From Skeletonema tropicum (taxonomy: Eukaryota > Bacillariophyta > Thalassiosirophyceae > Thalassiosirales > Thalassiosiraceae): a DNA stretch of 64,000 nt. The DNA lies in the NCBI GenBank assembly GCA_037178625.1, contig CM074132.1, forward strand, positions 3,596,001 through 3,660,000, read 5' to 3'. The notes beneath the pieces are model-generated. The model was not told the origin of the DNA and did not search any database. It saw only the letters and a program-made list of their open reading frames with translations. How positions within the stretch are numbered: position 1 is the stretch's first letter; every line of letters begins with the position of its first letter. Made by a program: the position numbers and the translations under genes. This document shows positions 10,929 to 21,774 of the stretch, piece after piece.

Positions 10929-11437
10929 CTCGTCATCGTATGTAAGATTGTTAGTACATTACCTAGTTGTTTAGTAGGTTTCCTCATCGACGGAAGCTGT
11001 CAAAATTTCACAGCCTTGGACCAGAGTTGGCCCACATACAATACTTATGTAAAATTTTCAAACAAATTTTGTGCTGTCTCATGCTCTGTTCAAGGAATCA
11101 ATACTCGGTCATCGACGAGAGCTGTCAAAGTTTCACATCATCTCCGGCTTCAAAGGAATGTCAACGTAGAATATGACTTTCACTGCTAACAAAGTAATCT
11201 TCTGGCTACATCCATTCCTCCTGGGCAAGTGCCTTCATCTTACTTCCTTTGTTTTATCAACAGGCCTCAATTTTTTTCTCACGAGGCAGATGTCTGTTTT
11301 ATGGTAACAATCTTTCCGTCAAATAAATAAGAATATGACGAATTTCTACAAGTAATGCTATTTCCTCATACGTGGTCCATGCTCTATTACTATTACCATT
11401 ACAATATTGTCTCTTTACTCCAATCATTAACAAGTAT
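10929..11437. other. Intergenic region with short duplicated pieces
   Basis: A piece CATCGACG-(G/A)-AGCTGTCAAA followed by (A/G)TTTCACA occurs twice, near 10986 and 11111. ATCATCTCCGGCTTC near 11138 repeats sequence from the 3' part of the methyltransferase gene (10276). This points to small local duplications. No gene was seen. Confidence 0.4.
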
Positions 11438-14400
11438 TCACATTGAGCTAAGCTGTTTAACCTTTTCACTACAGCCCCATTCTTGGTAACATGCCCTTGA
11501 GCGATCGATATGATAATCGCCCCAATAATCATCTCCTTGGGCTTTGAAGTATGCACTCGCCAACTCGTGTGCTAAAGCGCTATCTTGCAGGAATCCGTTC
11601 CTACTTGATGTAACAATTGCAGCCTTGAACTTTTCTTTGGCATTCTTGTTCTTTCCATTCAGCACGGCAAGTTCCGCTTCTAGTATGTGCAAATAATGAA
11701 CGACATTCACATTGCCATTCTTCGCCCAACCACGAATGATCTGAATTGTGTTGCGTGCTGATTTCTTCATTTGTCTCTTTTTCCAGCCAGATGCAGATTG
11801 TGCTGCTTTCAGGTAGGTCAGTGCCTCCAAGAAAGTGTAGCGCACTGCAGAAAATGTGCCCTGCACGAAAAGTCGAACATCACCCGCCTTTCGAACCAAG
11901 TCAATAGCCTCTCTCCAGTGTTGGAAGAAGACACATACCTCTAGCTTCATCGAGTATACAAAAGTAGACAGCGCGACGAGGTCACCTGATGCTGCGGTTG
12001 TCAAAGTAGAGTCCAAAATCTTATCAGCATTTCCAGCATCGATACCACGAAGCTTCTTGACTGTCGCTAAAACAATGATGAGTCTCATCTTCGAGTCGTC
12101 TTGTTTCAGTTGTGCCAATACTGGGACAGTTGCTTCCAGTTCTTTCTGCATGCTATCTAGTGGTCGACCTATAAAGTATAGGTAAAAACTACGGAAAAAA
12201 GACACCAGCCAGCTTTTACATTTTCGCCTGTTTCAAGTCCTATCCGATACCCCCTCAGTAGCGGCGCAATAGTATCCTGGAGCGGCGATGTCCAGTGGTA
12301 GCAAAAGGTCTGTGTAATGAATAGCGTGAAACAAGCGCTGTCACTCATACCGGGCTTTTCAAGGATCAGTTCTGCTGCCTTGGCCATTTCAAGACCCTCA
12401 TGAGGTTTGCCGAAACGTCCACAGAGCACCAGACCAAGCGCAGCAAAACCAGGCGGCGATGAAGAATCTATACCATGCTTCAGAGAAGTTGTGACAAGCT
12501 GGAATGCTATCAATGGAAACATAGTTGGTTCAACATTCCAACTAGATGCGGTAAGATGCTCGTTTATCCTTTGCCCCATTTCGTATCGCTCATTGTCAAG
12601 CCGTGGCAAATTAGAAATGTCATCAGCCGTTTTGCTCTTTAACAACTTCTTCACTCGAATGTATTCTCTGATAATGGTGAATTTAGATGATGGCTCCTTC
12701 TTTAGCGATGGTAAACCAAGCTGACGTCTGAAATCAAGAGCTACATCGAAGGAATCTTTCCACTTCTCTGAGGCAAACAATGACCTCAATTTGATATCTA
12801 ATACTGTAAACTTCTCCATAGCATCAATATCTTTGCTAAAGACCTCATCAGTAAGCTCATTCATTGGGTCGAAATCGCCTGTTGCGTAACAGGCGTTCGC
12901 TCCATAGCTGCATAAATCTAGCATGGTGCTATGATCTCCCTCCCATCCTCTTGACCTAAGCGCCTCACGACCTGCCTTGAAATAAACCTTGGCCGTGTCG
13001 AATGCTGCATTTTCTGATGCCTTGATTCCAGCTTTTAGATTCATTCTCGCCAACTCATCACGTTCTTCGTCAGTAATGTTAGATGCTGCACAGTTCAGCA
13101 GGCCCACTACCTCAAAGAGGCTAGCATCAAGTTCTTCTGGAGAAAGACTCTGCAACAATATGCTGCCGATTCTACCTCGGAATGAGTCCCTTTGATCTGG
13201 ACTGATGAGTTTAAACGCCGCTGATTGGATCTGGTCGTGCACGAAATGGCACACTTCGTTACCCACCTCACACAGACCCTCTTCCCCTAATTCTTCAATC
13301 GAACTTGCGTACGAAGAATAACTATCATCTCGATCTGTGTCCGAGCCGCTCATGTTAATGTTATTTGTGAGAAGTGAAGCCGAGCTTTCCATTTTTGCAG
13401 CAGCACCAGAATCAAATCGATGCATCGCCGATCTCATCTCTGTCTGCGAGATGTTTTTCATGACCTGCAGGACAGCCGATAAGCGAAACGTAGCACCAAG
13501 GCAAGAAGCTACCATAAGCATACTCTGTGTCGCTTCCTGCAAACGATTCATCTTGTTTACAAGAACAGATGCCACATTCTCAGTGACTATCTTTGAGTTG
13601 ACCGCGTTATCGTCCCAAGTCCACTTCAACGAACCAAAATTGTACTGTAAGAGCTTTTCATCGTATATAGACCTCAGAAACATCAAAACGAAGAAGGGAT
13701 TGCCGTCTGTCTTTTTGTGTATCGTTTCGGCCAATGATTTGACTTTGATGTCATCATCATCCATTCCCAATGCTTCGGCAACAAGAGGTATGACATTGTC
13801 TACGCCAAGATTGCCAATCTTTATTTGAGTAATCGACACATTCATTTGTTCGAGATCTCCAATGTGAAGTACAAGGGGGTGATGACTGTGGTGTTGTAAA
13901 AGGGAAAAGTGATACAAATCAAGAATTAGATGCTAGCAGAACGTGCATAGGCATAGGGGGGGCATTAGACACAAATTCATGTAATCAATCATATGCCTTA
14001 CTCTGGTACCTCATCTTCTCGGTAAGCGCCAACAATCATCAGATTTGGAATCTCTCCATCCAATACAATGCTCTTCAATAGATCCAACGTTGCTATATCG
14101 CTCCACTGTAAATCGTCAATGAATATGATCACCCCCTTCAATTTTGAGCAAATAATTTTCAACAATCGTCTGATTGCATGGTGCATTTGTGCGATTGATT
14201 CTTTACCGGCCGGGACATTCAAATTGCTCAGGCTCCGATTTCTAATCTGATTAACTTTGTATTTATTTAGTCTTGCATCGGAGGCTGCATCTGCCTCTGA
14301 TGATTGCTCTTCTCCCACCTCTTGCAATAACTCTGCACATCCGGACAACACACGACGCAGTTGTTCCATATCCTCTTCATCAAACTCATCTCGAATCTTC

Positions 14401-14950
14401 TCTCGTATCGATGTTGCAATATTATTAGACAAACCTCCCTTCTTATTACCCTCTACCAAAATAATGTGCTTGACAAGACTAGTCATGGCATCGGAAAATG
14501 CGGAGAGCGGCCTGAACAATTTCTCATCAAATTTACCAGATGCAAACGCATATCCAATTTTGGCGGCGGGATCTCCCAAGCCGTTACGGACGAGAGAAGA
14601 TTTGCCTGAGCCGGATATCCCAGAGACCAATATTAGATTGTTGTTGTTAGTAGATTGTTTGGTGGGGTTGGGCTCATCATCATCATCATGCCGCTCATTA
14701 TTTTGAGCAGCTTCGTCGTCGTTGCCATCTTTCTTCTTAATTAACTCCCGCAATTTGCTCCGTAATAATTTCTATCATCTTGTCGTCCATGTAATTTCAA
14801 ATTCGATAGGCGAAGCTGGGCAATATTGGCTGCTTGTGAATTATTGATCTTTCGACCGCATTTGGCGGCCGTGATGACTGTGTCAGCTAGTTGCTGCGTC
14901 GAGGAAGTGGGTTTGCTTCCCCTAAAAGGTTCGGTGTTGGTGTTGATCAT
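11438..14950 (-). pseudogene. AAA-ATPase / TPR signalling protein (COG3899-type), broken by frameshifts
   Basis: The ATPase core has Walker A GISGSGKSS and Walker B GVIIFIDDLQWSD, followed by the family's AYREDEV segment. An intron at 13886-14001 (116 nt, GTAAGG...CCACAG) joins it to DHHPLVLHIG. A long helical TPR-like region follows and ends in YQEWGCSEKVKQL, the usual end of this module. Two breaks are visible. Near 12171-12175 one base is missing (FTYT / FIGRPLDSM lie in different frames though the family sequence is continuous). Near 14741-14760 the N-terminal LKLHGRQDD segment is out of frame with LRELIKKKDG. In other proteins this module sits between a kinase and a cyclase or histidine kinase; neither is present here. 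It is either a decaying orphan module or a gene with indel errors. ATG at 14950 is the first plausible start, but the frame stays open to 15037, where the pseudogene begins. Confidence 0.7.
13886..14001 (-). other. Intron in the AAA-ATPase gene
   Basis: Donor GTAAGG (first base 14001) and acceptor CACCACAG (last base 13886), 116 nt. Splicing makes a GAT codon and joins YREDEVP to DHHPLVLH, matching the family. Confidence 0.7.
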
Positions 14951-15038
14951 ACTCTCTTCCCAGTAACGTTGACGAACTGAAACTGTGCTTTCGTTCCACT
15001 CGTTGTGGTTAGTTGCGTACGTGTTGCCTTTTGCCAAT

Positions 15039-15650
15039 ACGTCTCATATTTTGCATCCAGACGTAGTGAAATCACTTTCAACCAATTTTCGATGTCACAT
15101 CATTTTCTATAATAAATTGAAGTATGATACTAAAAAGGTGCTGAAGCTGAAAATTCATCATCTCCTGCTTCTTTCTCATCTCAATGTTTCTTCTTCTTAC
15201 TGAACTCGTACTCCATACGTTTTAGCTATGCCACTATTGACATTGACATTCATATGGCCCTTCGTAGACTGATGGACATTGCCTGGGAACAGTTGAGCAT
15301 CAAAGAAATGATTGGACTTGGGCTCAATCTCATACTCAGCAAAATCGAGAAAGGTCCACATATTGTACGGAGTAGTTGCTTTCAGAGTGATTTGAATCTC
15401 ACCGTCATGTGCAAGTATTTGCTGCGCTGACTTCAACTTCAAGAAGTCGCGTATAAGCTGCTTATTGTTCTCAATACTTGTTTTGGGTTTGGACCACTGT
15501 ACCCAGATGTAAAGTTGGGTACTCCCGTGTGAGGGAATGTGAAGAAGATAATATCAAACTTCGTCTTTGCCAGCTGAGGATGAGCATGTAACTCCGTCGC
15601 ATCTAGAACATCCACCCCATCTTATGTACAGAACGGTAGACTTGTCTCGC
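15039..15650 (-). pseudogene. Truncated copy of the BMT5-like methyltransferase gene
   Basis: Matches 10192-10746 in the same orientation at high identity, but lacks the first 60 or so codons including SAM motif I. It has small insertions (extra TT near 15480, a 12-nt insertion near 15605, a 38-nt insertion near 15090) and stops. The duplicated segment ends sharply at about 15038, where the ATPase frame begins, and at 15650. It is non-functional. Confidence 0.85.
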
Positions 15651-16099
15651 AACTTTATCTTTATGGCGGGCCGGGGAGCTCGCGAAGGCTTTCAACGACT
15701 GCAACGACTGCAGAACATGTGACGCGAAGGCAAAATTGAAGCAAAGCAAGTTATCCGGCACGCACCCAACCAACTTTTGATAACGGACGACTGCGGCATG
15801 CAGCCTTTTATGTAGGAGTTTTACGTACTCATCGATAAAAGCTACTTATCAAAGATTCCAGCTGACAGCATTTCGTGCCGCTCGTCATCGTCATCGTGCT
15901 TCGTTGCTTGAATACTATTGATTCCTTCGTTAATAATTTAGGGTTTAAAACCGCATCGAGTCTCAGGAAGGTACTTCAGGGGGAGGAGGCAAAATCTAAA
16001 ATCGTCTAAATGGGAGTAAAATGGTCCATATTAGTCAACATTTGGCTAATTTTAGACGAATATTATTCATTGAGAATGGACCGGGGATGTCCAACCGGC

Positions 16100-16356
16100 A
16101 CACCTGGAGTCTCCCCCACCTCTGCGGTGGCAGAGGTTGAGTGAGGACTCTCACTCTCACCTGTCGAGAGGCAGTTGAGAGTAAAAGGGAGGAGGAACAT
16201 GCCATCACCTAGCACAGGTGACAAGAGGAGTGCGGACTTGCCACTGAACTAGAGATACCTAGACTGCACTCCTCTTATTACCTAAAATGGGCAAGTTCAG
16301 ATCCAGCTTGCCCAGTGAATAGCTCTTGAATACCATCCTAAACTAATCACTTATTT
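16100..16356 (-). repeat. Hairpin-rich dispersed repeat, copy B
   Basis: Inverted copy of 3241-3513. All five hairpins are kept, including both arms of AAGAGGAGTGC/GCACTCCTCTT. Differences cluster between hairpins: the stretch CAGGAGCTGTTACTGG is changed at a few bases, and the GGGGATTACTCCCC insert of copy A is absent. Confidence 0.7.
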
Positions 16357-16429
16357 ATATGTGTAAAAAAAAAATATTATTTACGGGAGTTTAGCTATAT
16401 CTCCTTGTAGGACAGATTTTTTTCATTTT

Positions 16430-16447
16430 AGTACGCCATAGCGTACT
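16430..16447. repeat. 18-bp near-palindrome, left copy
   Basis: AGTACGCCATAGCGTACT, preceded by TTTT as in the right copy at 17669. One central base breaks perfect symmetry. Confidence 0.6.
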
Positions 16448-17668
16448 AAAAATCACCCATCTTTGTGCTAATAATAACACTACTTCCGCTGCAGTAATAG
16501 CATAAGTCACCATAGCAATCTTGTTAGGAATGATTTTAGCTTTCGTTTGATGCCCCATTTATGTTTATAGCCCTAGTATTCTGCTCACTACGTACATCTA
16601 TGTAATCAGTGTGTAACCCGATCTGCGTGTTTTTCCATATTTTTGTGCTCCGGTGGCAATGAATTACATAGAAGTGGTCTGATAACATTGATAACATCAT
16701 CGGAACAAGTGGAAGCTATTGCCAACATTATGCCCTAGCATATTTGGTGAGTGGAGCGTAGTAGAATGAGGCATTACGCATCAATTCACCATTGCAGATG
16801 CAGACATAATTTTCATCCAATATCTCGCTGCCAACACATATTCCTTTATTTCATCCGAAGGAGAGCACCACACCTTAAGACCTCGCACACACACCTTCCA
16901 ACTATTGTTATATGACGCTCTATCTTCTCTTTCGTCTGCCGTTTGGTGATTTACTCCATCAAATACGTCGTCAACATTAATAACTTGGAAGATGTCGGGC
17001 GCAACTGCCACTGAAATACGGTGTAGGAGAGGGCCCGATGGGGAAATAGGCGATACCAAGGACATTGCCATGTACATCGGGGTTGTTGTAAGCATTGTAC
17101 ATGAGATCGTCGTCGGAATCGCCTCCTGTGTCAGTCAAATCATCGTCATGGTGGTGAATTGTTGGGTAACGGATTGCAAAAATTCAAAAAAATCATCAAA
17201 AAATCATGTCGACACAACAACCATGGCATCTTATGTGGCCACCCCTTCACCAATTTGGACCGATCCACCCACATTAATCCCATCAGCAACATCATATGAA
17301 GCAGTCTACCTTTTGGTTTCCTTTGAATCGGTTGATTTGTCGAGTAGTTATTGAATTTATCCATTATCACATGTTGATGAAAGACGCATCATCACAACGA
17401 CATTATGTATGGGGACGATGCACAACACACCGGCCAATTCTGACACCCGCACCACAACGGTTCGCGATTCCATGATATTGTCGTCATGGGGAGCCACTGC
17501 TGGCCTTCTGGAATGGTCTAGTTATGAAGTTATAATGGTACAAAGTATGGTGGAGATAGTACGCAGCCGTTTTTTTTGTGTGCTGAACGCTGAACACGAT
17601 GGTTATGCTTAAAAGTTATGAAAGTGATCTCTTTTAGTAGAACTTTAGCTTTGAAAATTTTTACTTTT

Positions 17669-17686
17669 AGTACGCTATAGCGTACT
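17669..17686. repeat. 18-bp perfect palindrome, right copy
   Basis: AGTACGCTATAGCGTACT, a perfect palindrome and one base different from the copy at 16430. The pair may mark the ends of an element or be binding sites. Confidence 0.6.
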
Positions 17687-18266
17687 TGTCACACAAGGAG
17701 TACAATATATAATACAAAACAGGCATCCCCCTCCTAGGTTTATGTATTTGCTACGCACGAGGATGTCGGCGTTGAGCGACCAATGACTTACCACACACTG
17801 TTCTACCACGGTCGGTGAATGACTGTAATAAACACGGAGTTCGTTGAAAGTGTTGGTTCAAAGAAGTTATGAGACGTTATCACTACAAGTTGGCTTCTCA
17901 TGATCGCCAACAGCTAATCTTTCTTATTATCGAGAATCCTATCTGGTTCGCAGATCGCCAAACCATCTACTCAGAGAATCTTAGGAATCTCTTAGGCAAT
18001 GACCGTACCTGTCGTACTGGGCATAGCACACACCGCACAACATTCTTCGTCACGTAAATAATAATTCCTACGTCACGAGAACACGTACTTTGAAGATAAT
18101 CAAGACTAATTACCTCGTGGAGCGTTCTCTTTGATTACGTACGTGGCTATGAAGAAATACCCTCGGCACTTGGCGTGAGAAGAGAATACCGAAGAGTACT
18201 GTGAACACCGCATAGATAATCGTGTCTGGGTAGTAAGTATGTACAGCGCAGCAGAGTTTGTACTAA

Positions 18267-18995
18267 ATGTATGAGTCCCTCAATCCCATCGACAGCACAC
18301 AAAACCAAAACCGAAACATCCTCATCACGATGAAGACAACTAAAAGTATGAACAAGAAGCAGGTCCGCTTCTCCGATAGAAGCCTGTTGTTCGTCGTAGA
18401 TAATCTTTCTCTCGACAAGAAGCAGGCATCCACACTTTGGTATTCCAGAGACGAAACTGATCTATTCAAGGTGTGGCTTTCCGTCCGAGTTCGTCACGTC
18501 CAATCGGAACTCAGATCTCACGGCGCCCTCATGGACAAAGAACTCATTTCCATCAACGCTGCTGCAATTCTTGGCCTCGAGAAGTATCTAACCCCCGAGC
18601 TAATGATGGAGTACAAGGAGAGACGGGTTGCCTTACAAAGGGCCGTCTTACGAGAGCATCGTTGTCAACGTAGCCGCCACATTGCTTCACATTCAGATGC
18701 AGATACAGATTCAGTAAGACTGGCCTTGGTATCGGCACATCATTCACTGTGGGCAAGGGAACGGTCACGTGCCGCTGCTTTATTTTTAGAGAAAGATGTC
18801 AAGGAAGACATTGAGGAAATGAATTTCCAAGCAACGGCGCCTCGCCGGATGAATAATGAGGCTGATGCCGCTGGAGGGAACCCTTCCACTAATTGCAAAC
18901 GACTATGGAGCAGTGCTTGGAACTCAGTTCGAAACAACGTGTATGCCGCGCATCAGACATCACGATCCAAGCATTACGCATTACAAAATGCATAG
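18267..18995 (+). CDS. Diatom-type protein of unknown function
   Basis: 242 aa, or 221 aa from the second Met at 18330 (MKTTKSMNKKQVRFSD). Visible are KKQVRFSD, LWYSRDETDLFK, GLEKYLTPELMMEYKERR and a helical region with LQRAVLREH. Regularly spaced Ala/Ser/Arg follow (VRLALVSAHHSLWARERSRAAALFLEKDVKEDI). The combination VRFS - LWYSRxE - GLEKYL - RR - VLxxQ/H recurs, as I recall, in many uncharacterised diatom proteins. There is no signal peptide, membrane span or catalytic motif. The function is unknown; the protein is probably soluble and helical. Confidence 0.65.
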   Translation: MYESLNPIDSTQNQNRNILITMKTTKSMNKKQVRFSDRSLLFVVDNLSLDKKQASTLWYSRDETDLFKVWLSVRVRHVQSELRSHGALMDKELISINAAAILGLEKYLTPELMMEYKERRVALQRAVLREHRCQRSRHIASHSDADTDSVRLALVSAHHSLWARERSRAAALFLEKDVKEDIEEMNFQATAPRRMNNEADAAGGNPSTNCKRLWSSAWNSVRNNVYAAHQTSRSKHYALQNA

Positions 18996-19933
18996 CGAGA
19001 CGGCATGTGCCCAAAATTAGGTGCAAGAAGATTCAATTTAAGAGTCATGATAATAGAAGTATATAGGTTAATTTGTTTAGATAGAGTGAAGACTTTACTG
19101 TTACTTTTACTTCTCTAGAGCTCTTCTCAGTTTATGAATAGATGATCTTCTCTTTTTCTGAGAATAACTTTTTCTAATAGGAGTACAACTACTATTGATA
19201 TATCAGAAACCAAGCGATTAATTAGAGCCCATCCCAACATACACAGTTGGCTTCCATGGCGGCCGCCGAGCTCACCCCTTCCCTCTGATTCGGCGAAGTC
19301 GAGAGGGCGTGAATGAAAGAAAAATCGGGACTGGCGTAGGTAGTATTTTACAATAGACTTTCATGCGATCTGATGAGAAGAGAATTCATGCAAGCTGACA
19401 GAGAACACTCTTCATGACACTCAAAGCTTTTGTGGAGGTTCTCTCATCCTTACTACCTGGTAGAAGTAGTAAAGAAGAAAAAGTCCGGAGCAGATGGCGG
19501 CAGCAGGCATCGGCAGAATTGTAAAGAGTTCGCTGCTAAATACTTCTACGACATTTGTTACAGCTCATCTTTTACTTCATAGTACCTCTAGAGAGATAGA
19601 GTGAGACTCCGCCTAATCGAACCATTTACTTCCTCGCATTCGTCCGGTATCAAAAGTTTGTTGGGTAACGAACGTGTAAAAAGTGCCGTGAGTACCTAAT
19701 AGAAGTATTCATTAGCTAGATTTGTGAATTTCGCTGCGAGAGGTACGACATTTGATTTGCAGCTCATCTTTTATTGTATCGTAGTCGAGACTCCGCCTAA
19801 ACGGACCACTTACTCACACACACACGGACCCTCCACGCGGCAAATTTCCTCTCAGTTTCCATTCAACCCAATGTTGTTGAGGTTGCTTTATGTAATGAGC
19901 AGTAGCGTGATGAATACTAACTAACTGAAGACA
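18996..19933. other. Intergenic region upstream of the TatB-like gene
   Basis: An imperfect duplication is visible: about 19519-19632 resembles 19714-19812 (shared CGACATTTG, CAGCTCATCTTTTA, GAGACTCCGCCTAA, CATTTACTTC-like blocks). It may contain promoter elements of the downstream gene. No gene was seen. Confidence 0.4.
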
Positions 19934-21217
19934 ATGATAAGAATAACAGGGGCAACCATGAAAAGAATAGGATCATTATTACTATTACTGGCATTGGGCC
20001 TAGTAGTCGACGGTTTTACATCTCCCATCAGCGTCCAGAGACACGCTCGACCACCAATCTGCAAAAATCCTCATCATCAACCTCCTCATCAACCTCCTCA
20101 ACAACAACGACGTTCGTCCTCCTCCACATCCCTCAACGTCCTAGGAACCGATGGCGGCATCCTCGGCGTAGGTGCCCCCGAAATCGCCACAATTCTAGTA
20201 GTTGGCTACTTTGTACTGGGCCCCTCGGAACTGTACAAACTGGTCAAGGAAATTGGCAAATTCATCCAAAACTTTCGATCATTGTCCTCCGAGGCCACCA
20301 AGCAATTCGAATCGACCATGGAGAATCAATTGGAGTTGACTGAGTTGAGGAAGGCGCAGTCGGAGTTGAATGATGCGTTTAGTTTCCGAAGGAGTATTAA
20401 TACCGATGAGACGCTGGATGCGTTTGCGGAGAATTCATTCTCGGAACAGGCTGCTGCTACGGCGGCGGCTGCTACGACGGCGACTGCTACAGCAGCTGCT
20501 GATGGAGAGGGAGAGGAGGGTACAGTGAAAAAGAAGAGGAGGTTGGTTCGAAGAAAAAAGAAAAAGGTCGTTACGGAAGAAGAAGAAGAAGTTACCAATT
20601 TGGAGAGGGAGATTGCCATGGAATACCCCGATTTGGATATGCTTGATGATGAAGAGCCTTCCGCAGATGTCCAATCAAAAATCAATGAAGAGGATAAACT
20701 TCGTGCCGAACGTATGGAACGACTCAGTGGCGGCAGCAGCAACAATGATGATGATACTGACAGCACTACAACAACAAACGAGCCCGATTGGTTCACCGCA
20801 TCCGAACAAGAAATTGCCTCCGAAGTACTCAACACCCCCACCAAAGACCCAGCCATGGAACAATACGAAAAAACCCGCTTTCAATCACAACTCTCCGCCG
20901 AAGACTGGAATGCACAAATCATGGCCAATGAAGATGCACTATCCCCCCTTGCAATGGTGATGCAACGACTTGCGATATTGGAAGAGGAGAAGAATGCAGC
21001 GGATAGAAGGTTGGAGGAGGAGTATGAACGGAGAATGGACAATGAGGATAAGTTTTACTTGGAGAAGAGGAGGGTTTTGGAGGAGGCTATTGAGGATATT
21101 CAACGGGGTGCTTTTAATAGTGTTGGTGTGGAGAAGACAGAGGAGGGGAGTGTTGGTGTGGAGGTGGAGAAGAAGAATGAGACTGTGGTCAATAATGGAC
21201 CCAAGTTCTCGGCATAA
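19934..21217 (+). CDS. Plastid TatA/TatB (Hcf106)-like protein-translocase subunit
   Basis: 427 aa; the second ATG (19958) gives a tidier signal peptide, MKRIGSLLLLLALGLVVDG. FTSP follows directly, a Phe-leading motif of complex-plastid import. A Ser-rich transit-like stretch precedes the diagnostic core: GVGAPEIATILVVGYFVLGP, then SELYKLVKEIGKF. That is one membrane helix, a GP hinge and an amphipathic helix, as in TatA/TatB/Hcf106. The long Glu/Lys-rich tail is coiled-coil-like and far longer than in bacteria. TatB-type subunits recognise twin-arginine substrates with TatC at the thylakoid membrane. TatA versus TatB cannot be settled; the length and Glu-rich tail favour TatB. Confidence 0.8.
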   Translation: MIRITGATMKRIGSLLLLLALGLVVDGFTSPISVQRHARPPICKNPHHQPPHQPPQQQRRSSSSTSLNVLGTDGGILGVGAPEIATILVVGYFVLGPSELYKLVKEIGKFIQNFRSLSSEATKQFESTMENQLELTELRKAQSELNDAFSFRRSINTDETLDAFAENSFSEQAAATAAAATTATATAAADGEGEEGTVKKKRRLVRRKKKKVVTEEEEEVTNLEREIAMEYPDLDMLDDEEPSADVQSKINEEDKLRAERMERLSGGSSNNDDDTDSTTTTNEPDWFTASEQEIASEVLNTPTKDPAMEQYEKTRFQSQLSAEDWNAQIMANEDALSPLAMVMQRLAILEEEKNAADRRLEEEYERRMDNEDKFYLEKRRVLEEAIEDIQRGAFNSVGVEKTEEGSVGVEVEKKNETVVNNGPKFSA

Positions 21218-21774
21218 TGGTTAAGGGGTTGAGATGAGTTTGGCTAACATTTGTAATATAACTTAGAGGGATCCAATCACTGAATTGATGTTCGCCAACA
21301 TGAAGAAGTTGTTATTACTTAAGAGTATCTCTCTTGCGCTTGCAACTACTTCTTGTCGGTGCCATGTGAACATATCTCGATCTACTTTAAAGGAACTGCG
21401 TACATTTTTTTGAGTATGTGCTTTGAAAGAGTCTGTAGAGAAACACTTCCAGAGATGTACACAGCTCACTGAATTTTGACTGTGTAGTATCAATACTACG
21501 GATAGAATACAACATAATGGCATGGTCGCAACTGTTTTCCCCGCATCAACCTTTTCGTCTGTCGGTCGGCGTCCGGCTTCTTTCTGGAGACGTAAATGGC
21601 GTCCGTTGGATGACGTCATCAGCGTAAACAAAAAGCGCAAAAGTTCTCTGTTACTGTTTGCTGTTTGTTGGCATCATTTCGTTGAGTGGACGATTTTGAG
21701 ACGATTTTGTATTATATCGTCTATCTGAAGTACAAAAGAGACGATAAGTTTGCTCTCTAGATAGAGTAAGAGAA
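21218..21774. other. Intergenic region
   Basis: Separates the TatB-like gene from the next plastid-targeted gene. No gene, RNA or repeat is recognised. Confidence 0.4.

Larger units (their letters stand above)
15651..18266. other. Long non-coding region with repeats
   Basis: It holds the second copy of the hairpin-rich repeat (16100-16356) and two related 18-bp palindromes 1.24 kb apart (16430-16447 and 17669-17686). Short open frames between them (16781-17095 minus, 17146-17370 minus) have no recognised domain. They may be relics of a mobile element, or chance. Confidence 0.4.

Noticed and set aside
12169..12260. Possible intron joining the two frames of the ATPase (GTAAAA donor, TTATAG acceptor)
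   Set aside because: The phases do not match, and family sequence (WCLFSVVFTYT, then FIGRPLDSM) continues through the supposed intron, so a one-base loss is the simpler reading.
16781..17370. Minus-strand frames between the two palindromes as a transposase
   Set aside because: No catalytic motif, short pieces in different frames and no resemblance I can name.
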